From CAZPMT01 sp964587655 (GTDB lineage Bacteria > Hydrogenedentota > Hydrogenedentia > Hydrogenedentales > SLHB01): a stretch of 18,392 bases of DNA. The stretch covers positions 1 to 18,392 of the forward strand of contig CAZPMT010000113.1 in assembly GCA_964587655.1 (NCBI GenBank). Direction: 5' to 3'. Positions 1 through 5,830 of the stretch are shown here, piece after piece; the first letter of the stretch is position 1; every line of letters starts with the position of its first letter. The notes beneath the pieces were generated by a model, which was not told the origin of the DNA, ran no database searches, and was given only the letters and a program-made list of their open reading frames with translations. The translations under genes and the position numbers were made by a program.

Positions 1-230
1 TCTATAAATGTCAAGCCTTTTCTCGCGCCGGGCATTTTTTCACAGGCTCTCAGTCCTGCTTTGTCCTACTCTCGATTACGAGTGATCATGAAACAGGGCT
101 TCACTCGCGAGGATGACAATTGGGTCTCATTTAATGGATCATACCCTCGCGCCGTGCGAGGTAGAGTGGCCGTTCGTGTTTGGCGAGAATGAGCCCGAGC
201 ACGACATTGCTTGTGTAGGAAAGGAGCACG

Positions 231-1181
231 ATGTCTTTGGCCGCGTTGAATCCGGTGATGCGATTGCTCAAGGCAATCGCAAGCATCCCTGAATTCGTCA
301 ACCGGCGCAAAGTCCGTGATGCCCTCCTCGATGAAGACCGCAAGCTCTTTGAAGCCGACTACGCCGCGCATTATGAGGAGGGCGTCAGCAAAGAGATCTA
401 CGTGGGCCGGCCGTTCCTGCTGAAGCCATGGTTCGGCGTCAAGGGCGGGATTGTCCTCATCCATGGATACATGGCGGCCCCGCTCGAAGTGCGCGTGATG
501 GCCGAGTACTTGCGCCGGAAAGGCTACGCCGTGTACGCGGTCCGGCTGCGGGGCCATGGCACTTCACCAGCGGACCTCGCGACGCGGACGTGGGACGAGT
601 GGTACGCCTCGATTGAACAGGGCTGCGCGATCATTCAGACGATCACGGACAACCTCATCGTGGGCGGGTTCTCGATGGGCGCCGGCCTTGCCCTTCTGGC
701 GGCGGGATTGAAGAAGTCGCGGGTCCAAGCTGTGTTCGCCATCGGCGCGCCGCTCCACTTGCGGAACGCCGCCGCCCGCTTTGCGCCGTCGATTGTGAAA
801 GTGAACGCATTCCTGAAGCGCATGCACCGGGGCCGCGTCCAGTGGGAATATGTCGAGAATGATCCCGAGAACAAGCACATCAACTATTCCAGCAACCCTG
901 TTTCGGGAGTGGCGGAACTGACGAAGGTGATGCACCGCGCGATGGAGGTGGTGCAGGATATCACGGCGCCGGCCCTGATCATACAGGGCTCGCGGGATCC
1001 GGTGATGACGCCTGAAGGCGGCGCGGCCATCTTCGAGAAGGTGGGCACGGCAAACAAGATCCTCACGCTGCTCGAGCGCGACCGGCATGGAATCATCAAC
1101 GGTCCCGGCGCGGAAGACGTGTTCGATCACGTCCATCGTTTTTTGACTTGGGCCCGCGCCAGGAATCGCGAGCGCACGTAA
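231..1181 (+). CDS. alpha/beta hydrolase (serine aminopeptidase S33 / carboxylesterase-like)
   Basis: This is a 316-residue alpha/beta-hydrolase-fold protein, probably a cytoplasmic esterase or lysophospholipase-type enzyme; no signal peptide is evident. Seen: the oxyanion-hole motif HGY at residues 78-80, the nucleophile elbow GFSMG at 146-150 with Ser148, a likely acid Asp256 in GSRDPVM and a likely catalytic His286 in DRHG. The order Ser-Asp-His and the spacing fit the S33/Hydrolase_4 group. The stretch RLRGHGTS (105-112) is the usual lid-proximal motif. The ATG is supported by AAAGGAG at 220-226 with good spacing. It is monocistronic and converges on the minus-strand gene that ends at 1233. 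The substrate cannot be read from the sequence. Confidence 0.9.
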   Translation: MSLAALNPVMRLLKAIASIPEFVNRRKVRDALLDEDRKLFEADYAAHYEEGVSKEIYVGRPFLLKPWFGVKGGIVLIHGYMAAPLEVRVMAEYLRRKGYAVYAVRLRGHGTSPADLATRTWDEWYASIEQGCAIIQTITDNLIVGGFSMGAGLALLAAGLKKSRVQAVFAIGAPLHLRNAAARFAPSIVKVNAFLKRMHRGRVQWEYVENDPENKHINYSSNPVSGVAELTKVMHRAMEVVQDITAPALIIQGSRDPVMTPEGGAAIFEKVGTANKILTLLERDRHGIINGPGAEDVFDHVHRFLTWARARNRERT

Positions 1182-1232
1182 GCGCCTTCGCCAAGGGTTA
1201 ATTCGGAAGACACGATGATCGTGGAACGCGCC

Positions 1233-1679
1233 TCAAGGCCCGTAATGGAGGTTGACGCCCTCGGCTTCTGTTGGCCCGGGCAGGCTCTTGGCCTGGTAGA
1301 AGAGAAATGCCAGACCAATGCAAACGAGCCCAAGCACGCGGTACCAGTTGTCGCTTCGCGCAACGCACCACTCCGCGAGGATCACGCTCAACGTCGGAAT
1401 GAACAAGCAGACGCCGCCAAAGATAAACAGAATCACGCCGAGTGTTTTCACGAGCACGGGAAACGCCGTGCCCGAACCGCGGATGAACATCTCCGCGCCG
1501 AACACCAACAGGAAAAGCCCAAGGATCCGGACGTTGCGGTTGTTCGTGAAGACGCGCGCGACGCCGCGCAGCCGTCCGGGCGCGAGGACGCCAAGAGCGC
1601 CAAGACCGCCATTGACGACCACGAGAACCCACATCATGGGCACATAGATCACTGACAACACGCCTGCGGCTTTTTCCAT
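1233..1679 (-). CDS. small integral membrane protein, unknown function
   Basis: I do not recognise the family. The 148-residue protein is dominated by four hydrophobic segments, at roughly residues 5-33, 51-66, 76-102 and 112-129, separated by short basic loops (RLRG at 36-39 and NNRNVR at 46-51). It ends in a short polar tail. The start at 1679 is supported by AAGGAT about 7 nt upstream. The gene lies last in a run of three minus-strand genes, 80 bp after the DUF6526 gene, and may be cotranscribed with it. Nothing catalytic is visible, so an inner-membrane structural or small-transporter-like role is only a guess. Confidence 0.75.
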   Translation of the reverse strand: MEKAAGVLSVIYVPMMWVLVVVNGGLGALGVLAPGRLRGVARVFTNNRNVRILGLFLLVFGAEMFIRGSGTAFPVLVKTLGVILFIFGGVCLFIPTLSVILAEWCVARSDNWYRVLGLVCIGLAFLFYQAKSLPGPTEAEGVNLHYGP

Positions 1680-1759
1680 ATCAGCTATCCTTGCGTTGGC
1701 AACGCGTGCATTTTATACAAAGTCGCCCGTCGGCAACAAGCTCTCACTGATCTGGCCGT

Positions 1760-2197
1760 TCACACGCGCAGATGGTCCGCTTGCCAGTTCTTGACCCGCT
1801 TTTTGATTTCGTCCGCCTGCGTGATTCTCTCGTCAAGGACTTGGCGGACGAGCCCCGGCAGCTCTTCGTCTGAAGCAAAGCGAAGGCCGATGAGTTGCCG
1901 CAGTGTCAGGTCGGCGGTACGGCCCTTCAGTTCGGCGGGGAGCACGCGTTCAAGACGGAGCCGCGTCTCGAACCGGACGACACGGTCCTGCACGGTCAAC
2001 GCGTAATGGCGCACCTTGAAGGACAACATGAAGACGCCAACCGCCAGCAGGACTATCGCCACGGAGCCGGGCGTAACGCCGCTGGCAAGTGCAACCAGCG
2101 ATAGAACCAGCGCCAAGAGAATGATGGCGCACGCGGCGAGATACGCCTTATCGAAACGTCTGTGGTTCGCGAAGCTCTGAGGAAGCTGTCCGTTCAT
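1760..2197 (-). CDS. DUF6526 family membrane protein
   Basis: The 145-residue protein has two adjacent membrane segments (about residues 18-40 and 43-61) followed by a conserved cytoplasmic half. That half contains VQDRVVRFETRLRLERVLP (69-87), QLIGLRFASDEELP (101-114) and the C-terminal IKKRVKNWQADHLRV. These are the hallmarks I associate with DUF6526: a two-helix hairpin, an arginine-rich helix, an LRFASDEELP box and a KNWxADxLRV end. Function in the family is unknown. The start has a strong SD, GGAGGGTG, just upstream. It lies 51 bp downstream of the zf-TFIIB gene on the same strand, consistent with an operon. Confidence 0.85.
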   Translation of the reverse strand: MNGQLPQSFANHRRFDKAYLAACAIILLALVLSLVALASGVTPGSVAIVLLAVGVFMLSFKVRHYALTVQDRVVRFETRLRLERVLPAELKGRTADLTLRQLIGLRFASDEELPGLVRQVLDERITQADEIKKRVKNWQADHLRV

Positions 2198-2248
2198 TCT
2201 GTCACCCTCCCGCGAGTCTCCGGTCCGAGAACCGGCGCTCAGAAGTCC

Positions 2249-2563
2249 TCAACGAAAAACGCCTAGAATGCGCGCCATTACGCCTTGTTCAGTTCCCGCG
2301 TTTGCTTTGAACAGCTTATCGAGTTCGCCTGAGTCGAGGTAAATGCCGCCGCAATGCGAGCACTTGTCGACGCAAATGCCCCTGTGATCGATTTCGATCA
2401 ACTCCATGCCGTCCTTGGGACACCGCATCCAGTGTAGCCGCTTGAGCTCCTCAAGCTCCTGTTGTTTGAGGCGCGCCGCCTTCTCTTCCGCGAGTTTCTT
2501 GCACCGCTGGAATTCCGTCCGCGCGATGTACTCGTCCTCTCGTTGCTTTGCGATCTTATCCAT
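2249..2563 (-). CDS. zf-TFIIB domain (zinc-ribbon) protein
   Basis: The 104-residue protein begins with a charged, probably coiled-coil helix (residues 1-45, rich in Lys, Glu and Arg) and continues into a TFIIB-type zinc ribbon. The ribbon shows CPKDGMEL (48-55), DKCSHCGG (66-73) and the typical IYLDSGELDKL (74-84). The family usually has CPxC in the first knuckle. Here the second Cys is Asp (CPKD), leaving Cys48, Cys68 and Cys71 plus an extra Cys64 as possible ligands. The start is supported by GGAGGG directly upstream. The role of these small bacterial zinc ribbons is not established. It is the first gene of a possible three-gene minus-strand operon. Confidence 0.85.
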   Translation of the reverse strand: MDKIAKQREDEYIARTEFQRCKKLAEEKAARLKQQELEELKRLHWMRCPKDGMELIEIDHRGICVDKCSHCGGIYLDSGELDKLFKANAGTEQGVMARILGVFR

Positions 2564-2629
2564 TTTCCCTCCATGAGGTCTCGTGTCCCGGACCCGCTCC
2601 GGGGGTTGTCAGTCCGCGTCAGCGGATAC

Positions 2630-2659
2630 CTTATATGCAAAATGCGCCATCGAGTTCAA
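2630..2659 (-). promoter_or_regulatory. predicted sigma70-type promoter for the zf-TFIIB gene
   Basis: Read on the minus strand: TTGAAC (2654-2659), an 18-bp spacer, then TATAAG (2630-2635). The leader to the ATG at 2563 is about 60 nt and holds two short GC-rich hairpins: CCCGGA/TCCGGG at 2587-2603 and TCCGC/GCGGA at 2613-2626. The match is by eye to the E. coli consensus; the organism's sigma factor preferences are unknown. Confidence 0.4.
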
Positions 2660-2720
2660 CCGGCGGCGCCGAGTAATGAACGGGTACCCGGCACAGTCTC
2701 TCACATCGACAGAGCGGTTC

Positions 2721-2794
2721 CCGTGGACGCGACGTCCCCGTCGCGTTATTTCAAGGCGCGTATATGCAACGCGACGGGGACGTCGCGTCCACGG
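2721..2794. repeat. 27-bp perfect inverted repeat with nested hairpins (REP/BIME-like)
   Basis: The arms at 2721-2747 and 2768-2794 are exact reverse complements, separated by a 20-nt loop. Each arm contains its own small hairpin: CGCGACG/CGTCGCG around TCCC in the left arm (2728-2745), mirrored at 2770-2787 in the right arm. The element sits in the 357-bp divergent intergenic region between the zf-TFIIB gene and the Gfo/Idh/MocA gene, clear of both predicted promoters. The nested structure resembles REP/BIME elements mobilised by RAYT transposases. No transposase is in the window and no second copy of this sequence is seen here. Confidence 0.8.
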
Positions 2795-2850
2795 AAAACG
2801 TCCGCACGAGTCATGAATCTTACGCGCGGATTGTGGCACGTGGAAATCCC

Positions 2851-2880
2851 TTGAACGCTGGTTGCTTTCCGGCATAGACT
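2851..2880 (+). promoter_or_regulatory. predicted sigma70-type promoter for the Gfo/Idh/MocA gene
   Basis: TTGAAC (2851-2856), an 18-bp spacer, then TAGACT (2875-2880), giving a leader of about 33 nt to the ATG at 2921 with AGGAG in between. It uses the same TTGAAC and 18-bp spacing as the opposite-facing promoter at 2630-2659. Called by eye. Confidence 0.4.
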
Positions 2881-2920
2881 GGCGAATCTTTTCGGAGTCT
2901 GGCATGAGGAGAAAGGCGTT

Positions 2921-3982
2921 ATGGCAAGGGAGTTGAGTTTCGCGGTAGTTGGATTGGGGATGGGAGGCCATCACTGCAAAGCGATCTTGAACGCGAAGGG
3001 GGCGCACTTGGCGGCCGTGTGCGACACCGATGAGGAACGGCTAGCACAACGGATGAAGGAGTTCGGCTGCAAGGGATACGCGCGTTATTCGGACGTGCTC
3101 AAGGACAAGAACATCGACGCAGTGTGCATCGTGGTCGAGAGCGGCTATCACGCGAAGCTCGGGATTCAAGCGGCGCACGCGGGCAAGCATATCATCATGG
3201 AGAAGCCGATAGACGTCACGCCGCAACGCATCAAGGAGTTCGAGCAGGAAGTGAAGAAGGCCGGCGTGAAATGCGGCTGTATCTTCCAGTCGCGGATGGA
3301 GAACTGCAACGTCCTCATCAAGAAAGCCATCGACGCGGGCAAGATGGGCAAGATCATCGGGGCGCATGCGCACCTGCCGTGGTTTCGCGCGGACTCCTAT
3401 TTCGAGGGGCCTCACGGCCCCTGGCGCGCGACGTGGAAGCTCGACGGCGGCGGCAGCATGATGAACCAGGGCATCCATACCGTGGATCTTGTCCAGTGGC
3501 TCGCGGGCCCGGTCGACAGCGTGTGCGGCTTCTACGGCGTCCACAATCACAAGATCGAAGCCGAGGACCACGCCGTCGCCATCCTCAAGTTCGAGAATGG
3601 CGCCCTCGGAACGTTCTACTCGACCACGTGCTGCATTCCCGAGAGTGCGCAACGGATCTACATGTACGGCACGAAGGGCTCGTTCTCGCGGTTCGGGAAC
3701 ACACTCGAACTCTACGAGATGGATACGCCCGCCCGGCGCGAACGGATGATGAGCCTGTTCGGCGGACAGAGAGAAGCGGAAGCCGTGGGCAGGGACCCGA
3801 TGGCGGTTTCCGGTGACGGCCACATGCTCATCATCGAAGACTTGGTGAAAGCCGTGCGCCAAGACCGGGAACCGATCATCCCGATCTCAAGCGCGAAACA
3901 CGCGATCGAGATCGCATGCGCGATCTACAAGTCGGCGCGAACGCACCGCGAAGTAAAGGTCAGCGAAGTGGCGGCGCGGTAG
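2921..3982 (+). CDS. Gfo/Idh/MocA family oxidoreductase
   Basis: This 353-residue NAD(P)-dependent oxidoreductase would act on a sugar, inositol or related polyol/amino-sugar; the exact substrate is not readable. Seen: an N-terminal Rossmann fold with GLGMGG (11-16) and an acidic residue in AVCDTDEER (32-40) suggesting NAD preference; the family's EKP motif at 94-96 with the likely catalytic Lys95; and the C-terminal-domain motif GGGSMMNQGIHTVD (176-189) with the active-site-type His186. Length is normal for the family. There is no Tat or Sec leader, so it should be cytoplasmic. AGGAG upstream supports the start. It stands alone, 106 bp before the ferredoxin gene. Such enzymes are abundant in glycan-degrading bacteria, which fits the glycosidase genes later in the window. 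Confidence 0.93.
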   Translation: MARELSFAVVGLGMGGHHCKAILNAKGAHLAAVCDTDEERLAQRMKEFGCKGYARYSDVLKDKNIDAVCIVVESGYHAKLGIQAAHAGKHIIMEKPIDVTPQRIKEFEQEVKKAGVKCGCIFQSRMENCNVLIKKAIDAGKMGKIIGAHAHLPWFRADSYFEGPHGPWRATWKLDGGGSMMNQGIHTVDLVQWLAGPVDSVCGFYGVHNHKIEAEDHAVAILKFENGALGTFYSTTCCIPESAQRIYMYGTKGSFSRFGNTLELYEMDTPARRERMMSLFGGQREAEAVGRDPMAVSGDGHMLIIEDLVKAVRQDREPIIPISSAKHAIEIACAIYKSARTHREVKVSEVAAR

Positions 3983-4088
3983 CGCCCATCGCCTCGCCTC
4001 AAGGCTGGCCCGGCCGGAATACTTGCAGGAACGCCGGTGTTACATACACGGGTTGCGCATTTCGTCCTGCTGAAAAGGTCGTCCGCCA

Positions 4089-4388
4089 ATGGCAAAAAAA
4101 TCCGCGAAGATCAAGCGCCAAATCTCCGTATGCGCTGGAAGCTCGTGTTCCGGCAAAGGTTCCAAGAAGGTCCGAGCGAAACTCAAGAAGCTGGTCAAGA
4201 AACGCGAGCTTGATAACAGAGTCAAGGTGAAGAAGTGCTCGTGCCTGGGGGACTGCGGCAAGGGGCCCGTCGTTAGGATTGATCCCGGCGGGAAACTAGT
4301 AAGACGGGTCACGCCCAAGCGCGCGAAGAAGCTACTCGCAAGAGTTGCGTCCGGCAAGCTGGACGGGAAGAAGTCCGAAGAGAAGTGA
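4089..4388 (+). CDS. thioredoxin-like [2Fe-2S] ferredoxin domain protein
   Basis: The 99-residue protein resembles the small NuoE/HoxE-type thioredoxin-fold [2Fe-2S] ferredoxins. It has a Cys-x4-Cys pair in VCAGSSCSGKG (Cys15, Cys20), and a second Cys-x3-Cys pair in CLGDCGKGP (Cys52, Cys56) after about 31 residues, followed by a glycine/valine strand. An extra Cys50 precedes the second pair. The termini are very lysine-rich, and the predicted protein is strongly basic. A redox or electron-transfer role is inferred from the cluster motif; the partner is unknown. AAAGGT about 10 nt upstream is the likely SD. Its stop codon abuts a possible small minus-strand reading frame that ends at 4389. Confidence 0.82.
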   Translation: MAKKSAKIKRQISVCAGSSCSGKGSKKVRAKLKKLVKKRELDNRVKVKKCSCLGDCGKGPVVRIDPGGKLVRRVTPKRAKKLLARVASGKLDGKKSEEK

Positions 4389-4484
4389 CTATCGCGCTGT
4401 CTTCTTCGCGTTGAGTTGCCGAATCTGTTCCTGCAAGGCGGCCGCATCGCGCGAAACGTTGTAGCTGCCATTGACGTAGTGCAC
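4389..4484 (-). CDS. possible 31-residue small protein or gene remnant
   Basis: A GTG-initiated frame encodes 31 residues, beginning MHYVNGSYNVSR and containing a heptad-like LQEQIRQLNAKK tail. The composition looks protein-like: amphipathic, free of GC-driven Arg/Pro runs. The frame stays open upstream for about a dozen codons to a stop inside the end of vapC, so it could also be the C-terminus of a decayed gene. A purine-rich GAGGGG lies only 2 nt before the GTG, too close for a normal SD. It is unrecognised and weakly supported. It exactly fills the gap between the ferredoxin stop and vapC. Confidence 0.25.
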   Translation of the reverse strand: MHYVNGSYNVSRDAAALQEQIRQLNAKKTAR

Positions 4485-4515
4485 GGCCCCTCGTTTTCTT
4501 CGGGCGCAGCAGCGT

Positions 4516-4917
4516 CTAAAGCCAGTTCTCTACCGTGAGCCCGTCAACACGCCGGAATTCCCGCTCATTGTTTGTGACCATAGTAGCGCCTTCGGCCAGA
4601 GCATGCGCGGCGATGAGCAGATCCATGGGACCGATCACCTGACCGGCCCGCTGCAGGTCCGCCCGAATCCTGCCATAAGCATTGGCCGCCACGCCGTCAA
4701 AGGACCGTATTTCCAAAGGAGCGCAGAACTCCCGCAAGGCGACGCGGTTCTGATCGGGCCTGGCGCTTTTTTCCACGCCGTGTTCAAGTTCGGCAAGCGT
4801 GATAGCAGAGATGCCGACTTCGCCAACCTTGCATCGTTTGAGCCGTTTGAGGGCTTTTTTGCCCCGTCCGCGAATCAGTTCGATGCAAACGCTGGTATCC
4901 AGAATATACCGGATCAC
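4516..4917 (-). CDS. vapC: VapC-type PIN-domain toxin (ribonuclease)
   Basis: This 133-residue PIN-domain endoribonuclease is the toxin of a type II toxin-antitoxin pair. The acidic metal-binding residues are all present: Asp7 in ILDTSV, Glu43 in LAELEHG, Asp99 in PMDLLIAA, and the distal TNNEREF box (115-121). Length and motif order are typical, so it looks active. It begins with GTG at 4917, overlapping the TGA of vapB by 4 bp (GTGA). GAGGAG within the end of vapB serves as SD, so translation is probably coupled to the antitoxin. Known VapC toxins cleave tRNA or rRNA; the target of this one is not predictable from sequence. Confidence 0.93.
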   Translation of the reverse strand: MIRYILDTSVCIELIRGRGKKALKRLKRCKVGEVGISAITLAELEHGVEKSARPDQNRVALREFCAPLEIRSFDGVAANAYGRIRADLQRAGQVIGPMDLLIAAHALAEGATMVTNNEREFRRVDGLTVENWL

Positions 4918-5144
4918 AGCGCCGACCGCTCCTCAGGCGTCCCGCCCTGATCGCGTTCGGCCATGTAATCCTCGGTGAAATGATCGAGGCTTCGAGCAAG
5001 TATCTCCCATCCCTTATCGCGAGGGAAAAGCATCAGCACACCGCCCACCTTATTGACGCAGACCTCATCCGCCGCAAACTGGAATTCCTTCGGCAGCCGC
5101 ACCGCCTGGCTCCCGCCATTGAGAAAAACCTTTGCCGTATTCAT
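4914..5144 (-). CDS. vapB: VapB-type antitoxin (SpoVT/AbrB fold)
   Basis: The 76-residue antitoxin has the swapped-hairpin AbrB/MazE DNA-binding fold at its N-terminus. The motif NGGSQAVRLPKEFQF (9-23) matches the VapB signature GxSQAVRLPKxFxF. The C-terminal half (about 45-76, with EILARSLDHF) would bind and inhibit VapC. A strong SD, AAGGAGAT, lies about 7 nt before the ATG. The antitoxin-first order and 4-bp overlap with vapC are standard for the family. The upstream repeats at 5160-5178 are the likely autoregulatory operator. Confidence 0.93.
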   Translation of the reverse strand: MNTAKVFLNGGSQAVRLPKEFQFAADEVCVNKVGGVLMLFPRDKGWEILARSLDHFTEDYMAERDQGGTPEERSAL

Positions 5145-5159
5145 GACGCCATCTCCTTA

Positions 5160-5178
5160 CAGTATATACCACAGTATA
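5160..5178 (-). promoter_or_regulatory. candidate VapBC operator: two CAGTATA direct repeats
   Basis: CAGTATA occurs at 5160-5166 and again at 5172-5178, 12 bp apart start to start, so the copies lie on the same DNA face about one helical turn apart. The distal copy contains the predicted -10 hexamer of the vapBC promoter; the proximal copy lies between it and the SD. This is the position expected for autorepression by a VapB-VapC complex. Confidence 0.45.
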
Positions 5179-5201
5179 GACCAAGATCGCCGCCACGTCA
5201 A
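5173..5201 (-). promoter_or_regulatory. predicted vapBC promoter
   Basis: On the minus strand: TTGACG (5196-5201), exactly 17 bp, then TATACT (5173-5178). Both hexamers match the sigma70 consensus at five of six positions. The leader to the vapB ATG is about 22 nt and contains the SD. Confidence 0.6.
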
Positions 5202-5239
5202 GCAGAGAAACCTCCCTATTCCTGATTCTTGAATCACTA

Positions 5240-5268
5240 TTGACAATCCAGCCGGGATAGCGTACGCT
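5240..5268 (+). promoter_or_regulatory. predicted yefM-yoeB promoter
   Basis: TTGACA (5240-5245) is a perfect -35 hexamer. With a 17-bp spacer the -10 would be TACGCT (5263-5268), a weak match. The -10 lies inside the first palindrome of the operator, so bound antitoxin would block it. Confidence 0.5.
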
Positions 5269-5281
5269 TTATCGTACGTAC
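5259..5281 (+). promoter_or_regulatory. candidate YefM-YoeB operator with paired CGTACG palindromes
   Basis: There are two CGTACG hexamers at 5261-5266 and 5273-5278, 12 bp centre to centre. The first sits in a 10-bp perfect palindrome, AGCGTACGCT (5259-5268). The second overlaps an 8-bp palindrome, GTACGTAC (5274-5281). In E. coli the YefM-YoeB operator is a long plus a short palindrome with TGTACA cores 12 bp apart, so both architecture and position agree while the outer base pair differs (C:G instead of T:A). Confidence 0.6.
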
Positions 5282-5294
5282 TGGAGATGTGGCC

Positions 5295-5537
5295 ATGACA
5301 AGCATTACCGCCAGTGAAGCTCGAAAGCGGCTGTATAAGCTCGTGGATGACGTCGCCGAGTCTCATGAGCCTATTCAGATTACCGGCAAGCGCAAGTCCG
5401 CTGTGCTGCTGTCGGAGGAGGACTGGCGCGCCATTCAGGAAACATTGTACCTGAGCGGCATTCCGGAGATGCGGGAATCCATCCGCAAAGGTCTGAAGAC
5501 CCCGGTGGAAAAATGCGATCGGGAACCGGGGTGGTGA
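5295..5537 (+). CDS. yefM: YefM/Phd-type antitoxin
   Basis: The 80-residue antitoxin of the Phd/YefM family has the conserved N-terminal DNA-binding segment MTSITASEARKRLYKL, followed by EPIQITGKRKSAVLLSEEDW (25-44), the usual family core. The C-terminal stretch (45-80) is the expected disordered toxin-neutralising tail. I prefer the ATG at 5295 over the in-frame GTG at 5289. GGAG at 5283-5286 is 8 nt from the ATG but only 2 nt from the GTG, and MTSITASEAR is the typical family N-terminus. It overlaps the toxin start and is divergent from vapB, with 150 bp between the two starts. Confidence 0.93.
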   Translation: MTSITASEARKRLYKLVDDVAESHEPIQITGKRKSAVLLSEEDWRAIQETLYLSGIPEMRESIRKGLKTPVEKCDREPGW

Positions 5538-5797
5538 GCTGGAAACTCGTCTATACGAAACAGGCGAGACGGGACGCAAAGAAGATTGCCCGGTCAGGGC
5601 TGAAGCCTCAGGTACTGCGCCTGCTCGAGATCCTCAGCCTGGATCCGTATCAGACTCCACCCGCGTATGAGAGGCTCGTTGGCGACCTTGCCGGCGCATG
5701 CTCCCGTCGCATCAACATTCAGCACCGACTCGTCTACCAGGTTCTAGATGACATCAAGACCGTGAAGGTCATCCGGATGTGGACTCACTACGAGTAA
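5534..5797 (+). CDS. yoeB: YoeB-type toxin (ribosome-dependent mRNA endoribonuclease)
   Basis: A RelE-superfamily toxin of the Txe/YoeB group. With a GTG start at 5534 it is 87 residues and the catalytic residues fall at the E. coli YoeB numbers: Glu46 (AYERLVGDL) and Arg65 (INIQHRLVY). The general acid/base His is His85 in the C-terminal MWTHYE. The GTG overlaps the yefM stop as GTGA, the same coupling used by the neighbouring vapBC. An upstream in-frame ATG at 5513 would add seven residues not typical of the family, so I reject it. The protein looks intact and probably active, cutting mRNA in the ribosomal A site. Confidence 0.92.
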   Translation: MSWKLVYTKQARRDAKKIARSGLKPQVLRLLEILSLDPYQTPPAYERLVGDLAGACSRRINIQHRLVYQVLDDIKTVKVIRMWTHYE

Positions 5798-5830
5798 ACT
5801 CCCGTCCGGGCGTGCGTCGCGAGAAGGGAG

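Noticed and set aside
1..192. Frame open from the window start to a TGA at 190-192 on the plus strand
   Set aside because: About 63 codons without recognisable motifs, no known start, and amino-acid composition not protein-like; treated as noncoding upstream of the hydrolase.
2721..2794. CRISPR array or riboswitch
   Set aside because: Only one inverted pair is present, with no repeat-spacer periodicity, no cas genes and no known aptamer core.
3041..3862. 273-codon minus-strand frame
   Set aside because: Shadow of the Gfo/Idh/MocA gene, whose motifs are unambiguous.
5799..5830. CTCCC...GGGAG as a terminator between yoeB and the ATPase gene
   Set aside because: The stem is only 5 bp with a loop of more than 20 nt and no U-tract.
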